A stretch of DNA of 34,637 bases from Chitinophagaceae bacterium (GTDB taxonomy: Bacteria; Bacteroidota; Bacteroidia; Chitinophagales; Chitinophagaceae), in NCBI GenBank assembly GCA_947452965.1, contig CANGEW010000016.1, positions 1 through 34,637 of the forward strand. The letters run 5' to 3'. Shown in pieces: positions 8,817-18,742 of the stretch (position 1 is its first letter; each line of letters begins with the position of its first letter). Made by a program: the position numbers and the translations under genes. Under the pieces are notes generated by a model. That model searched no databases, had not been told where the DNA came from, and saw nothing but the letters and a program-made list of their open reading frames with translations.

Positions 8817-11800
8817 ATGAAAAAAATAAGTCTTAGTGTATTGTTCCTTCTGGCAATTAATATAGTTGCCATTTGTCAAAAAAGAGAGATATCTGGAAAG
8901 GTGACAGATAAAAACACGGGTGCTCCATTAGAAGGGGTGAATGTGTTAATTGAAAAATCTAAGTCAGGTACCACCACTCAAAAAGACGGAACCTTTACTA
9001 TTAGTGCAAAAGCAAATAAGGTTACTTTAATTTTTTCAAGTATTGGATATGCTACTCAGGCACTTCAGGTTGATAAAAATACTGACAATGTGAATATAGC
9101 AATGTCTCCTAGTTCTACAGATAATTCTGAAGTGGTTGTAATTGGCTATGGTACACAAAAAAGGGGAGATGTTACAGGAGCCATTACAAAATATAAAAAC
9201 GATAGACTAGACGAATCTCCTGTTGCAAGGCTAGATCAAGCACTTCAAGGGAAAATTGCTGGTGTGCAAATTGAGAATATCTCATCTGAAGCCGGTTCGG
9301 ACCCAAAAATTTCAATTAGAGGAATCAGCTCCATTAATGCGGGAATGGAACCATTAGTAGTTGTAGATGGTCAACCAATGGCAGACGGACTAGCCAATGT
9401 AAATATGGCAGATGTTGAATCGGTAGAGGTATTAAAAGATGCTGCATCCGCGGCTATTTATGGATCAAGAGGTGCAAGTGGTGTGATCTTGATTACCACA
9501 AAATCTGGCAAGGCAGATAAAGTAAAGTACAATTTTAAATATTCAATTGGTGCCAAACAAGCATACAAAAGATATAATATGATGACTACTTCTGAATATG
9601 TAAACAGATTGTTTTATGAGCAAAATTTACAACAGAACGATCCTCAAAATATTATGCCATCTGTATCTGCAACTAATAATGAAAAAGCTGCCTATGTTGT
9701 AGAGAATGATTTATTAAATGGCAATGGAACAGATTGGCAAAGTCAAGGTTTGCGAACAGGTTTGTTTCAAAATATTCAATTAAGTGCAACGGGTGGTAAA
9801 TCAGATTTTAAATATTATCTATCAGGTGGCTATCAGCAAGATCAGGGCATGATGAGAAATAGCGAATTGGAAAAATACAACGCTCGTGCCAAATTAGATT
9901 TTACATTAAGTAAAAGAGTAAAGCTGGTAATCAACATTGCACCCTCATATACCAGAAAAGAATCGCCTTCCGTTAATTATACAACTTTTGCAAGATACCC
10001 AAGCTTTATGCCTGTTTATCACACAGATGCTACCATTAATTTAGTGCATCAAAATTCACAATGGCAAAATTTACAAACTGGAGATTATGCACAACCTAGA
10101 CACTTTAATAATTTATTTTATCAGGGATATTTGCCAAATGGAGTTCTTTGGTCAAACTCAGGAGCCGACCCATTCTCTTCCAGTACAAATTCGCCCGTAT
10201 CAATTTTGGATAATACAGAAATCTATTTAAAAGATTATCGACTACAAGGTTCTGCTGAACTAACCTATAAAATTATAAATGGCTTGGATTTTAAATCGAG
10301 TGTTACTTCATATATGAATTACAGCAATGGTTTAAATTGGGCTAATGCCAATGCAGAAAGAGATGGAACTTTTAGTAAAGGAACTTTTACAAATAACAAT
10401 ACAATTGATGCCCTTGTAGAAGAAACCGTTAACTATACAAAATCATATAAAGACCATTCTTTCAATGCTTTGTTTGGTTTTACAACGCAATATACCAAGC
10501 TTGAAAAAAATCAAGTCACAGGTTTGGCGTTTCCTGACGATAACATCAGAACCTTAAATAATGCAACATTAATCGATAAATCAACCACTACCGGATCAGT
10601 AAATCAAGTTGGTTTGATTTCATATTTAGGTAGATTGAATTACTCTTATTTGAGTAAATATCTTTTCTCCGCAAGTTTTAGAACAGATGGTAGCTCATAT
10701 TTCGGACCTGGAAAAAAATGGGGTACTTTCCCTTCTGTTTCTTTAGGTTGGGTTGTTGACAAGGAGAAATTTATGGATAATATTAAATGGGTATCCAGAC
10801 TAAAATTAAGAACCAGTTATGGAGTATCAGGAAACAATAGAATTTTAGATTTTGGTTTTCTTGAATTATTATATCCAGCCAATTATTCTTTTGGTAACGG
10901 GAGTAACAATAGTACAGGAAATACTACAGGTGGACAAGCAACATCCCCAACAATCAGATCTAATAGTGATTTGACATGGGAACAAACATTCCAAACTAAT
11001 ATAGGGTTAGATGCTGCCTTTTTCAATAATCGTGTGAGTATAACCTTAGATGCGTATAAATCTAAAACAGATCGTTTATTATTACAACAATCAGCGATGG
11101 CGTTTACAGGTGTTCCAGCAAGCTGGAATAATATTGGTAGTCTTCAGAATACGGGTATTGAATTTCAAATAAATACTATAAATGTCTCAACTCCTGATTT
11201 TAAATGGTCTACTAGTGCTAATATTTCTCACACAGAAAATAAAGTTCTTGAATTAGGCCAGGAGGCATATATCACCAATGAGGGCGAAAGAAATGAGTTA
11301 TATAGAAATATTGTAGGTGGACCTCTTGTACAATTCTATGGATTTAAAACAGATGGGATATGGTTATCTCAACAAGAAATTGATGCAGCAAAAGCGGCTG
11401 GTTTATCAAGTCCATTCAGAGATGCCTTTAATCAAGGACAATTAAAAATCGTTGATGTTAACCATGATAATATTATTGATAACAATGACAGAACTATTTT
11501 AGGAAATCCATATCCGGATTTTACATGGGGAATTACCAATACCCTTACGTACAAAAATTTTGATCTCACATTCACCTTCCAAGGATCTCAAGGAGGTAAA
11601 GTGATTAATGGAGATCCGAATTATGATGAAATGAAAAAATTATGTACGGCATACAACACTGATAGATATATTTCTCCAAGTAATCCCGGTGATGGACAAA
11701 CGCCAACTTACAATAAATCTGGTTTTAATTGGATGTTGACAGATTATGTAATTGAAGATGCTTCTTATTTTGCTTTACGCGAAACTACCATTGGTTATAA

Positions 11801-12023
11801 AATTGGTGATTTTAAAAGTAGTTTATTAAGTGTATCCGCTATAAGACTTTATTTTACTGCGCAAAATCTCTACTATCATATGGCAAAAGGATACAGGGGG
11901 TTGAATCCGGAAGCTAGATTTACCAACAGCACTCCTTATAACACTTCTTTGGTTACCGGTTATCAAAGGGGCGCTTTCCCAGTTAATCAAACGTTTATTT
12001 TTGGAATTGATTTAACTTTTTAA
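8817..12023 (+). CDS. susC: SusC/RagA-family TonB-dependent outer-membrane transporter
   Basis: The protein has 1068 residues, typical for SusC. The signal peptide ends near residue 21. Residues about 23-90 are the carboxypeptidase-regulatory-like domain (ISGKVTDKNTGAPLEGVNV). This is followed by the SusC hallmark EVVVIGYGTQKRGDVTGAI and the plug domain (QALQGKIAGVQI ... ISIRGISSIN ... VEVLKDAASAAIYGSRGASGVILITTKSG). The rest is a beta-barrel ending in an aromatic residue (FGIDLTF), as outer-membrane barrels do. It would import lyase products, probably oligouronides, into the periplasm using TonB energy. SusD follows after 20 bp. No anti-sigma-interacting N-terminal extension was noticed, so sigma/anti-sigma control is not suggested. 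Confidence 0.96.
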   Translation: MKKISLSVLFLLAINIVAICQKREISGKVTDKNTGAPLEGVNVLIEKSKSGTTTQKDGTFTISAKANKVTLIFSSIGYATQALQVDKNTDNVNIAMSPSSTDNSEVVVIGYGTQKRGDVTGAITKYKNDRLDESPVARLDQALQGKIAGVQIENISSEAGSDPKISIRGISSINAGMEPLVVVDGQPMADGLANVNMADVESVEVLKDAASAAIYGSRGASGVILITTKSGKADKVKYNFKYSIGAKQAYKRYNMMTTSEYVNRLFYEQNLQQNDPQNIMPSVSATNNEKAAYVVENDLLNGNGTDWQSQGLRTGLFQNIQLSATGGKSDFKYYLSGGYQQDQGMMRNSELEKYNARAKLDFTLSKRVKLVINIAPSYTRKESPSVNYTTFARYPSFMPVYHTDATINLVHQNSQWQNLQTGDYAQPRHFNNLFYQGYLPNGVLWSNSGADPFSSSTNSPVSILDNTEIYLKDYRLQGSAELTYKIINGLDFKSSVTSYMNYSNGLNWANANAERDGTFSKGTFTNNNTIDALVEETVNYTKSYKDHSFNALFGFTTQYTKLEKNQVTGLAFPDDNIRTLNNATLIDKSTTTGSVNQVGLISYLGRLNYSYLSKYLFSASFRTDGSSYFGPGKKWGTFPSVSLGWVVDKEKFMDNIKWVSRLKLRTSYGVSGNNRILDFGFLELLYPANYSFGNGSNNSTGNTTGGQATSPTIRSNSDLTWEQTFQTNIGLDAAFFNNRVSITLDAYKSKTDRLLLQQSAMAFTGVPASWNNIGSLQNTGIEFQINTINVSTPDFKWSTSANISHTENKVLELGQEAYITNEGERNELYRNIVGGPLVQFYGFKTDGIWLSQQEIDAAKAAGLSSPFRDAFNQGQLKIVDVNHDNIIDNNDRTILGNPYPDFTWGITNTLTYKNFDLTFTFQGSQGGKVINGDPNYDEMKKLCTAYNTDRYISPSNPGDGQTPTYNKSGFNWMLTDYVIEDASYFALRETTIGYKIGDFKSSLLSVSAIRLYFTAQNLYYHMAKGYRGLNPEARFTNSTPYNTSLVTGYQRGAFPVNQTFIFGIDLTF

Positions 12024-12043
12024 TAAAACAATTAAGAAATTAT

Positions 12044-13600
12044 ATGAAGAATTTACATAAGATTATTAATTACACGCTTCTTGTGCTCCTTATTAGTAGT
12101 TGTACAAAAAATATTGATATCACACCCGTTTCAAATTTGTATGATGATATTTTTTATAAAAATCTAACAGAATTTGATGCAGCGCTGGTAGGGTGTTACA
12201 ATGGAATGCAAAAGCCTTTAATGGATGAATGGGCCTTAACTGAATTAAGAAGTGACAATGCAATCATGGGTAATCCTACAAGTAGCAGTATCCCCAACAG
12301 AGAATTAAGTGATTTGGATTTGCTAATTCCTGCCACTACTCATGAAAAGGTATATAATTATTGGTTAAACAGTTATTACAATATTTTTAATGTAAATAAA
12401 GTATTGAGTAGTCTTCATATTAGTTACGATTCATCAAATGCCAAACTGGTATACGACACTACTTTTACTCTTATTAGTGATGCAGACAGAAAAAGAATTG
12501 CAGCACAGGCTTCATTTATAAGAGCGTATCATTATTTTAATCTGGTTAGATTGTATGGGGGTGTTTTTCTGATTGATAGGCCTGTAACAGCTGCAGAATC
12601 TAAAAGCATCAATCGCTCCTCTGTACAAGCTATTTATAATTTAATTATTGCTGATCTTAAAAACGCCAATCAATTCGGTGAACCTTCCAAATATGCAAAT
12701 ATTGCAAAAAATGATTTAGGCAGAGCTAATAAATGGGCTGCTCAAGCCTTATTGGCGAAAGTGTATTTAACTCTTAATAATAAACCACAGGCAAGAATTC
12801 TGTTAGATAGTGTTATTTACCAAAGTGGCTATAATCTTCAACCCAAATATGAAGATGTGTTTTCTACCACAAATGAGATGAATTCAGAAATATTATTTGC
12901 TGTAAGATATCAAGCAGGTAAAGTTGGTTTAGGCTCGCCTTTCCCAAATATGTTTGCTCCCTCTAGTAGTGGTAATGCTATTGTAAACGGAGATGGCGAT
13001 GGTTATAATTACCCATCATATGACTTACCCTCTGCATATTCAAGTGCTGATCCAAGAAAAAATTTCAACATCAAGTACTATGGTTCAAAACTTTATTCGA
13101 ACAAATATATTTTATATGATGATATTCATCATAATAGTCCATTGTTGTTTCAGGATGATGGTGAAAATGATTGGCCAGTTATTCGTTTTGCAGATGTCAA
13201 ATTAATGATGGCAGAAGTTTTAGGATTTTCTGATTCTAGAGCTGTAGGTTTAATCAATGATATCAGAACCAGGGTAGGATTGCCAGATGTAACACCAACA
13301 ACAGATGCTACTTTTGAACAATGCTTGAGTAATGAAAGAAGACTGGAATTCGCTTTTGAAAATCAACGTTGGTTTGATATGATTAGGTATAATGTTACAA
13401 CTTCGACAATAACAGCTGAAAATATTTTGAAGGCTCATTTTGCTGCTATTTACAATCAACATTACGCATCTTATTTACCAGTGATAAGTTTGCAAACATT
13501 GCAATCTTATGTTACACATGAACATTTATTATTGCCCATACCTCAACGAGAAATTGACAACAATACACAATTAGTAATTCCTCAAAATCCCGGGTATTAA
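12044..13600 (+). CDS. susD: SusD/RagB-family glycan-binding lipoprotein
   Basis: The protein has 518 residues. A lipoprotein signal peptide ends in LLISSC (Cys20), so the mature protein is lipid-anchored and, as in other SusDs, expected on the outer surface as a lid over SusC. Family features are visible: ITPVSNLYDDIFYKNLTEFDAALVGCYNGM near the N-terminus, the helix QASFIRAYHYFNLVRLYGGVFLI, and the C-terminal ERRLEFAFENQRWFDMIRYN motif. It directly follows SusC (20 bp gap) and precedes the esterase gene by 7 bp. No SusE/SusF-like lipoprotein follows, which is unusual; the T9SS adhesins upstream may fill that role. The oligosaccharide specificity cannot be read from the sequence but is inferred as uronide from the neighbours. 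Confidence 0.96.
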   Translation: MKNLHKIINYTLLVLLISSCTKNIDITPVSNLYDDIFYKNLTEFDAALVGCYNGMQKPLMDEWALTELRSDNAIMGNPTSSSIPNRELSDLDLLIPATTHEKVYNYWLNSYYNIFNVNKVLSSLHISYDSSNAKLVYDTTFTLISDADRKRIAAQASFIRAYHYFNLVRLYGGVFLIDRPVTAAESKSINRSSVQAIYNLIIADLKNANQFGEPSKYANIAKNDLGRANKWAAQALLAKVYLTLNNKPQARILLDSVIYQSGYNLQPKYEDVFSTTNEMNSEILFAVRYQAGKVGLGSPFPNMFAPSSSGNAIVNGDGDGYNYPSYDLPSAYSSADPRKNFNIKYYGSKLYSNKYILYDDIHHNSPLLFQDDGENDWPVIRFADVKLMMAEVLGFSDSRAVGLINDIRTRVGLPDVTPTTDATFEQCLSNERRLEFAFENQRWFDMIRYNVTTSTITAENILKAHFAAIYNQHYASYLPVISLQTLQSYVTHEHLLLPIPQREIDNNTQLVIPQNPGY

Positions 13601-13607
13601 TATTTAT

Positions 13608-14513
13608 ATGAAATTATTTTTTACCATATTGGGCTCTTTTTTATTATGTAGCAGTTTTTCACAAGAGCTTGTAAAAGATAGTACGGGAAAATATAAACCT
13701 GTTGTTTACCCGGCATCATTTTCTGCCAGTTTAGACGAAGTGTATACTACGGTTAATGATTGGAATGGAAGGATGGACGTTTACTACCAGCCCAATGAAT
13801 TGGTTCCAACACCCATTATCATCAATATTCATGGTGGTGGTTGGAAAAATGGGGTAAAAGAATCACAAGGAGGCTTTACTCAGTTTTTTAAATCAAAAAT
13901 TTCTATTGCAAATATTGAATATAGAATGACTAATCAGGCAACTGCTCCGGCTGCGGTAGAAGATGTAAGGTGCGCATTAATTTATATCATAAAGAATGCA
14001 AAAAAATTCAACATTGATGTGAACAAGATAGTTGTTTTGGGAGGATCAGCTGGCGGTCATTTAGCATTGATGACAGGGTTGCTCGGAAATAATCACATTT
14101 TTGATAGCAATTGCCTTTTAAATGATAAAATTAAAGTAGCTGCAATCATAGATAAATATGGAATTGCCGACGTTTGGGCTTGGGCTTATAATGATTATGG
14201 TTCTTCTGTAAGAAAAAGTAAATCTCCAGGTGATTGGTTAGGAACCAAGAAAAACGACGAACAATTTTCAAAATCAGTTTCTCCTATTTGGTATGTTGAT
14301 AAAAACAGCCCGCCTACATTAATTATTCATGGCAACGCCGATTCAACTGTTCCTTATCAACAATCTATTGAACTATATAATAAATTCAAATTGGCCGGTG
14401 TAAAAACAGAATTTATAACAGTTGAGGGTGGAGGGCATGGAAAATTTACTAAAGAAAAAAATGCAGAACTAAATGATCGTATTATTCAATTTATTAAAGA
14501 GTCAATTCAGTAG
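13608..14513 (+). CDS. Secreted alpha/beta-hydrolase, probable carbohydrate esterase
   Basis: The protein has 301 residues with an N-terminal signal peptide (cleavage near residue 19, SFSQ). The alpha/beta-hydrolase elements are complete: oxyanion-hole motif HGGGW (residues 75-79), nucleophile elbow GGSAGGH with Ser147, Asp245 in HGNADSTVP, and His277 in GGGHGKF. This arrangement fits the BD-FAE/carboxylesterase type found in polysaccharide loci, where members remove acetyl or aromatic esters from glycans. Lying between SusD and the PL6 lyase, it may deacetylate the polyuronate before or after cleavage. Bacterial alginates are O-acetylated whereas brown-algal alginate is not, so a bacterial polymer is one possible target. 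The substrate is inference; the fold and triad are seen. Confidence 0.85.
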   Translation: MKLFFTILGSFLLCSSFSQELVKDSTGKYKPVVYPASFSASLDEVYTTVNDWNGRMDVYYQPNELVPTPIIINIHGGGWKNGVKESQGGFTQFFKSKISIANIEYRMTNQATAPAAVEDVRCALIYIIKNAKKFNIDVNKIVVLGGSAGGHLALMTGLLGNNHIFDSNCLLNDKIKVAAIIDKYGIADVWAWAYNDYGSSVRKSKSPGDWLGTKKNDEQFSKSVSPIWYVDKNSPPTLIIHGNADSTVPYQQSIELYNKFKLAGVKTEFITVEGGGHGKFTKEKNAELNDRIIQFIKESIQ

Positions 14514-14516
14514 GTT

Positions 14517-17054
14517 ATGAAAAAAAATATTATTATTTTAATTTGGGCATTATTGTTTTTTAATACTGCTTTCTGTACTACAACTGTTGTCAATAACCTT
14601 GCCAGCTTAACTAGTACATTTTCAAATGCCAATCCAGGTGATATCATTGTTATCGCGAACGGAACGTATGATTGGGGCGCTGTTACGTTAGCTAATACAA
14701 AAGGGTCGTCTACTTCCAATTGGATAACTGTGAAAGCACAATCAAAGAATGGTGTCATTTTTACCGGCTCTACTTATTTTCAATTCAGTGGGTATAAAAT
14801 TTCTATTGATGGATTTATCTTTTCAAACGGTAATGCATCCACTAATCCTGTTATCGCTTTCAGATCTTCCACCAGTTCTTTTGCTAATTATTCCAGAGTT
14901 ACTAATTTAACTATTGATAATTATAATACTACATCTATTGATACAACTGTCGAAAATGAATGGATTGGGATATGGGGTGTGCACAATCGTGTCGATCATT
15001 GTACGTTAATCAATAAATCTAATCCAAGAGCTACTATTGTTGTATGGTATAGTACAGCTACTTTCCCAGAAAAATCTGTTTCTACTTTCCATCTCATTGA
15101 TTCAAATTATTTTTATGGTCGTAGTTATATGGGAGGAAATGGGGGTGAGACCATTAGAGTTGGAGTGGGAAATAATTCTCGAACTGACGGCTATAACACT
15201 ATTGAATACAATCTATTTGAAAATTGTACCCAAACTGAGCCAGAAATTGTGTCAAATAAGTCTTGTCACAACACATATCGATACAACACTTTCAAAAATT
15301 GCAATGGTGGATTGACCCTAAGAATGGGAAAGTATTGCGATGTATATGGAAATTATTTTATTGTGGACGATCTTACAAAGACTGATTCGTATGGGGTAAG
15401 AATTATTGATAAAGGACATAAAGTCTATAATAATTACTTTGAAGGTTTATTAGGAAGCCAATCGAGCAGCACAACCATGAGAACCCCGATTGTAATTTTT
15501 AATGGTTCTTTTGCAGCATCGGATAGTTTAAATCCACTTATTCTAAATGGTGAGTATTTGCCTGCCGATAGCGCTTTCGTTGCGTTTAACACAATCGTCA
15601 ATTGTAAAGGAATCGGACTTAGAATTGGACACAATGATTATGGATCTGCTTTTTATCAACCAAAAGGGTTGAAGATTGGGAACAACATAATAAAAATGAG
15701 CACAGGTCAAGCTGCATTCAATGAAACTACAAATACATCTTTAACATATACCGCAGAAGGAAACAAATATAACGCACCTGATGGCTTGGGTATTACGCCC
15801 ACAACAGGATTTTCTTCCAATAGTCTTTCTTTTGGTTCAAGAGCCAATGGAATCTTGTCAGCGCCATCTTCCGCGCAAGATGCTGCCGTTAATACATCCA
15901 GTTATGCTTCAATACTAGGTGGGTTAGACGCTCAAAAACAGACAAGATCTTCAACCTATGATATAGGATGTGATGAGATCAATGGAACAGGATTGGCTAG
16001 TACGCATCCGCTAGATTCTACGGAAGTGGGCGCCAATAAGGGTTCCGGCTCACCATCTTATCAGTCAATTACTTTTGCAGCACTGCCTGTTAAATCAATA
16101 GGAGATGCGGATTTTATTCCTTCTGCATCAGCGTCATCTGGACTTGCTCTGACTTTTACAAGCTCTAATCTTTTGGTTGCAACAATTGTAAATGGCAACA
16201 TACATATCGTAGGGCCAGGTACAACTACCATTACTGCTTATCAAAATGGCAATGCCGTGTACGATACTGCCGATCCACAATCGCAAGTATTGACTGTAAC
16301 AACTACTTATGCTTACGCAGTGTCATATACAACCGTATTGTTTGGCAGTGGATGTAATTGCACGGTTGGAAATTTAGTCACAAATAATTCTATGTATTAC
16401 AACTTGAACTCTACTACAACGGGTACACGTAAAATAGATTGGTATGGAGTAATTAAAATTAATCAATCACCTGCTAGTGTAACCAAGTTTGTTGTGAATT
16501 ATGATGGTAAATATTCTGCATCAAAAACTCAAGTCATATATCTATATAACTGGTCAACATTAAGCTGGACACAAATTAATAGTAAAACTGTTGGAACCTC
16601 TGATGTGCTAACTTCATATACACAAAATTCGCCTTCTAATTTTATTTCAGCTGATGGCGAAATAAGAGTAAGGGTTTATACTTCTGGCGGCACATCTAAT
16701 TATATTTCATATGGTGACTGGATGCAGGTCATTGTGTATTCTTCAAGTACATCGAAACTAGCGTCTAATAGCTCCACTTCTGTCTCTAATAAATACATTT
16801 CTAATACGAATGTAATCACAGAGGAAGGGACAGATAAAGGTGTTCTATTATATACTTTGCAACAGTCAGCTAACGTAAATGCACTTATTGTAGATGCAGA
16901 GGGCAAGGTTATTAAAAATATTATCGAGAATGAATTACAAAAAATTGGAGATCATCAAATAAACTTTGATACCCATTCTTTGTCTATAGGAAAATATCGC
17001 ATACTCTTGGAAGTGGGTAATTTTAAACAAACCATCAATTTTAATAAACGATAA
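14517..17054 (+). CDS. PL6 (chondroitinase-B/alginate lyase) with Ig-like, CBM-like and T9SS modules
   Basis: The protein has 845 residues with a signal peptide of about 20 residues. Residues about 21-490 are a PL6 right-handed beta-helix. The Ca-site and catalytic residues are recognisable: Glu241 and Glu243 in TEPEIVSNK, Lys248, and Arg269 in LTLRMG. The Lys-Arg spacing of 21 and the Glu positions (-7 and -5 from Lys) match chondroitinase B and alginate PL6 enzymes. Residues about 515-594 are an Ig-like domain of the same type as in the adhesin encoded earlier in the operon (IGDADF...VATI...GTTTITA). Residues about 598-742 are a beta-sandwich resembling a carbohydrate-binding module (VNYDGKYS...YNWSTLSWTQI). 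The last about 70 residues are a T9SS sorting domain. It probably acts on the cell surface on alginate; dermatan is a less likely alternative. Confidence 0.88.
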   Translation: MKKNIIILIWALLFFNTAFCTTTVVNNLASLTSTFSNANPGDIIVIANGTYDWGAVTLANTKGSSTSNWITVKAQSKNGVIFTGSTYFQFSGYKISIDGFIFSNGNASTNPVIAFRSSTSSFANYSRVTNLTIDNYNTTSIDTTVENEWIGIWGVHNRVDHCTLINKSNPRATIVVWYSTATFPEKSVSTFHLIDSNYFYGRSYMGGNGGETIRVGVGNNSRTDGYNTIEYNLFENCTQTEPEIVSNKSCHNTYRYNTFKNCNGGLTLRMGKYCDVYGNYFIVDDLTKTDSYGVRIIDKGHKVYNNYFEGLLGSQSSSTTMRTPIVIFNGSFAASDSLNPLILNGEYLPADSAFVAFNTIVNCKGIGLRIGHNDYGSAFYQPKGLKIGNNIIKMSTGQAAFNETTNTSLTYTAEGNKYNAPDGLGITPTTGFSSNSLSFGSRANGILSAPSSAQDAAVNTSSYASILGGLDAQKQTRSSTYDIGCDEINGTGLASTHPLDSTEVGANKGSGSPSYQSITFAALPVKSIGDADFIPSASASSGLALTFTSSNLLVATIVNGNIHIVGPGTTTITAYQNGNAVYDTADPQSQVLTVTTTYAYAVSYTTVLFGSGCNCTVGNLVTNNSMYYNLNSTTTGTRKIDWYGVIKINQSPASVTKFVVNYDGKYSASKTQVIYLYNWSTLSWTQINSKTVGTSDVLTSYTQNSPSNFISADGEIRVRVYTSGGTSNYISYGDWMQVIVYSSSTSKLASNSSTSVSNKYISNTNVITEEGTDKGVLLYTLQQSANVNALIVDAEGKVIKNIIENELQKIGDHQINFDTHSLSIGKYRILLEVGNFKQTINFNKR

Positions 17055-17086
17055 TAAGCATTTTATATTTACATAAAAACAATTCA

Positions 17087-18691
17087 ATGAAAAAAGTATT
17101 TCTAGTTGCAGGATCTTTAATGATGGTTGCATTTTCTTTGGCACAAAAGAAAAACAAACCCAATATTTTATTTATTGCTGTAGATGATTTAAAACCAGAA
17201 TTAGGTTGTTATGGTAACGGAGTGGTAAAAACGCCAAATATTGATAGATTGGCAAAAATGGGAACTGTGTTTTTAAATAATTATTGTCAACAAGCTGTTT
17301 GCGGACCAACTCGTGCTAGTTTAATGACAGGTAAGCGTCCAGATAATACAAAAGTTTGGGACTTAAGAACAAAAATGCGTGAAGTAAGTCCTGATATTGT
17401 AACGCTTCCTCAATATTTAATTACACAAGGATATACAACTTCTGGTGTAGGTAAAATTTTTCATCCAAGCTGCATTGATAAAAAGTCTGATGAAAAATCA
17501 TGGAGTATTCCATTTTTAAAAGCTACGGCGGCAGATTATCCAGAAGGCATGGGAGAACCTGCAATGAAACATTATCAAAAACCAGAAACTAAAGCAGCAA
17601 TAAATAAAGATGATGTTGATGGAAAAAATAAAAAAGATAAAGATAATGATGAAGGAAATGAAACGATTTCGGGTAACGTAAAACCATCATCAGAATGTAT
17701 AGATGTGCCTGATAACGCATATGAGGATGGCGCCGATGCTCTTATTGCTAAAGAATCCATCATTAAATTATCTAAAGAAAAAAATCCATTCTTTTTTGCA
17801 GTAGGTTTTCATAAGCCTCATTTGCCATTTGTTTCTCCAAAAAAATATTGGGATTTATATAAAAGAGAAGATATGCCAATTGCAGAGTTTCAGCAACATG
17901 CAGCAAACGAAGTATTTATAGCATACGAATCTTCTGGCGAGTTGAGAAATTATACTGATATTCCCGCATATACAAGCTTTCCGAAAGAAGATTTAAGGGC
18001 AGGGTTAAAAGTAGAAAAACAAAAAGAACTTGTACATGCATATTACGCAGCTATTTCATATGTAGACGCACAAATCGGCCTATTGCTTAACACACTTGAT
18101 TCATTAGGTACTTTAAACAATACCGTTATTGTTTTGTGGGGAGATCATGGCTGGCATCTAGGCGACCATGACATGTGGGGTAAGCATACAAATTTTGAAC
18201 AAGCAACCAGATCTCCACTAATCTTTGCAGCTCCTGGAATGAAACCTGGTAAAACAAAATCTTTATCAGAGCATGTGGATGTATTCCCGACTATTTGCGA
18301 TTTAGCAAATGTGCCTGTACCCACTTTTTTAGATGGTAAAAGTTTGAAGTCTGTAATGGCGAACAATAAAACTACCATTATGGATTATGCGGTGAGCCAA
18401 TACCCAAGAAAGTTAAAAGGAGATGTAGCTAAAAAAATGGGATTTGCAAATGGTAAATTAATGGGGTATAGTATTCGAACAGATAAATATAGATATACAG
18501 TTTGGCTGAACAATGACTTTAGAAGTAATGAGCCTTATTCAGATTCAAGAGTATATGCCAAAGAATTATATGATTATGTGAAAGATCCACTTGAAAAGGT
18601 AAATGCCGTAGATCTAAAAGAGTATAAAGATATAGTAAAGGATATGCACTCAAAACTATTGGCATATTTGAAAGAACACGAAGGCAAGTAA
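17087..18691 (+). CDS. Secreted sulfatase, iduronate-2-sulfatase-like (S1 family)
   Basis: The protein has 534 residues and a signal peptide ending near residue 19. The formylglycine motif CGPTR is present with Cys72, so it needs an activating formylglycine-generating enzyme encoded elsewhere. Metal-site residues Asp33-Asp34 (IAVDDLKPE) and Asp353-His354 (WGDHGWHLGDH) are present, as is the FHKPHLPF motif (residues 241-248), which is typical of the iduronate-2-sulfatase branch. An unusual Lys/Asp-rich stretch lies at about residues 171-190. It would remove a sulfate ester from a (uronic) sugar. Its place as the last gene before a strong terminator, 32 bp after the PL6 gene, ties it to the same substrate, which implies a sulfated polyuronate or mixed glycan. 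Exact regiospecificity is unknown. Confidence 0.9.
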   Translation: MKKVFLVAGSLMMVAFSLAQKKNKPNILFIAVDDLKPELGCYGNGVVKTPNIDRLAKMGTVFLNNYCQQAVCGPTRASLMTGKRPDNTKVWDLRTKMREVSPDIVTLPQYLITQGYTTSGVGKIFHPSCIDKKSDEKSWSIPFLKATAADYPEGMGEPAMKHYQKPETKAAINKDDVDGKNKKDKDNDEGNETISGNVKPSSECIDVPDNAYEDGADALIAKESIIKLSKEKNPFFFAVGFHKPHLPFVSPKKYWDLYKREDMPIAEFQQHAANEVFIAYESSGELRNYTDIPAYTSFPKEDLRAGLKVEKQKELVHAYYAAISYVDAQIGLLLNTLDSLGTLNNTVIVLWGDHGWHLGDHDMWGKHTNFEQATRSPLIFAAPGMKPGKTKSLSEHVDVFPTICDLANVPVPTFLDGKSLKSVMANNKTTIMDYAVSQYPRKLKGDVAKKMGFANGKLMGYSIRTDKYRYTVWLNNDFRSNEPYSDSRVYAKELYDYVKDPLEKVNAVDLKEYKDIVKDMHSKLLAYLKEHEGK

Positions 18692-18712
18692 TCTGAAATC
18701 AATAAATTTTTT

Positions 18713-18742
18713 AATAGCACAAGAAATTGTGCTATTTTTTTT
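18713..18742 (+). terminator. Intrinsic terminator after the sulfatase gene
   Basis: A perfect 10-bp inverted repeat, AATAGCACAA and TTGTGCTATT, encloses a GAAA tetraloop and is followed at once by a run of T (18737-18742). It begins 21 bp after the sulfatase stop codon. It marks the end of the lyase/SusCD transcription unit and separates it from the kdgK unit. Confidence 0.9.

Noticed and set aside
14517..14580. PL6 protein as a lipoprotein (Cys20 after the hydrophobic segment)
   Set aside because: The residue before Cys is Phe (TAFC), which is not a lipobox, and the protein carries a T9SS sorting domain instead.
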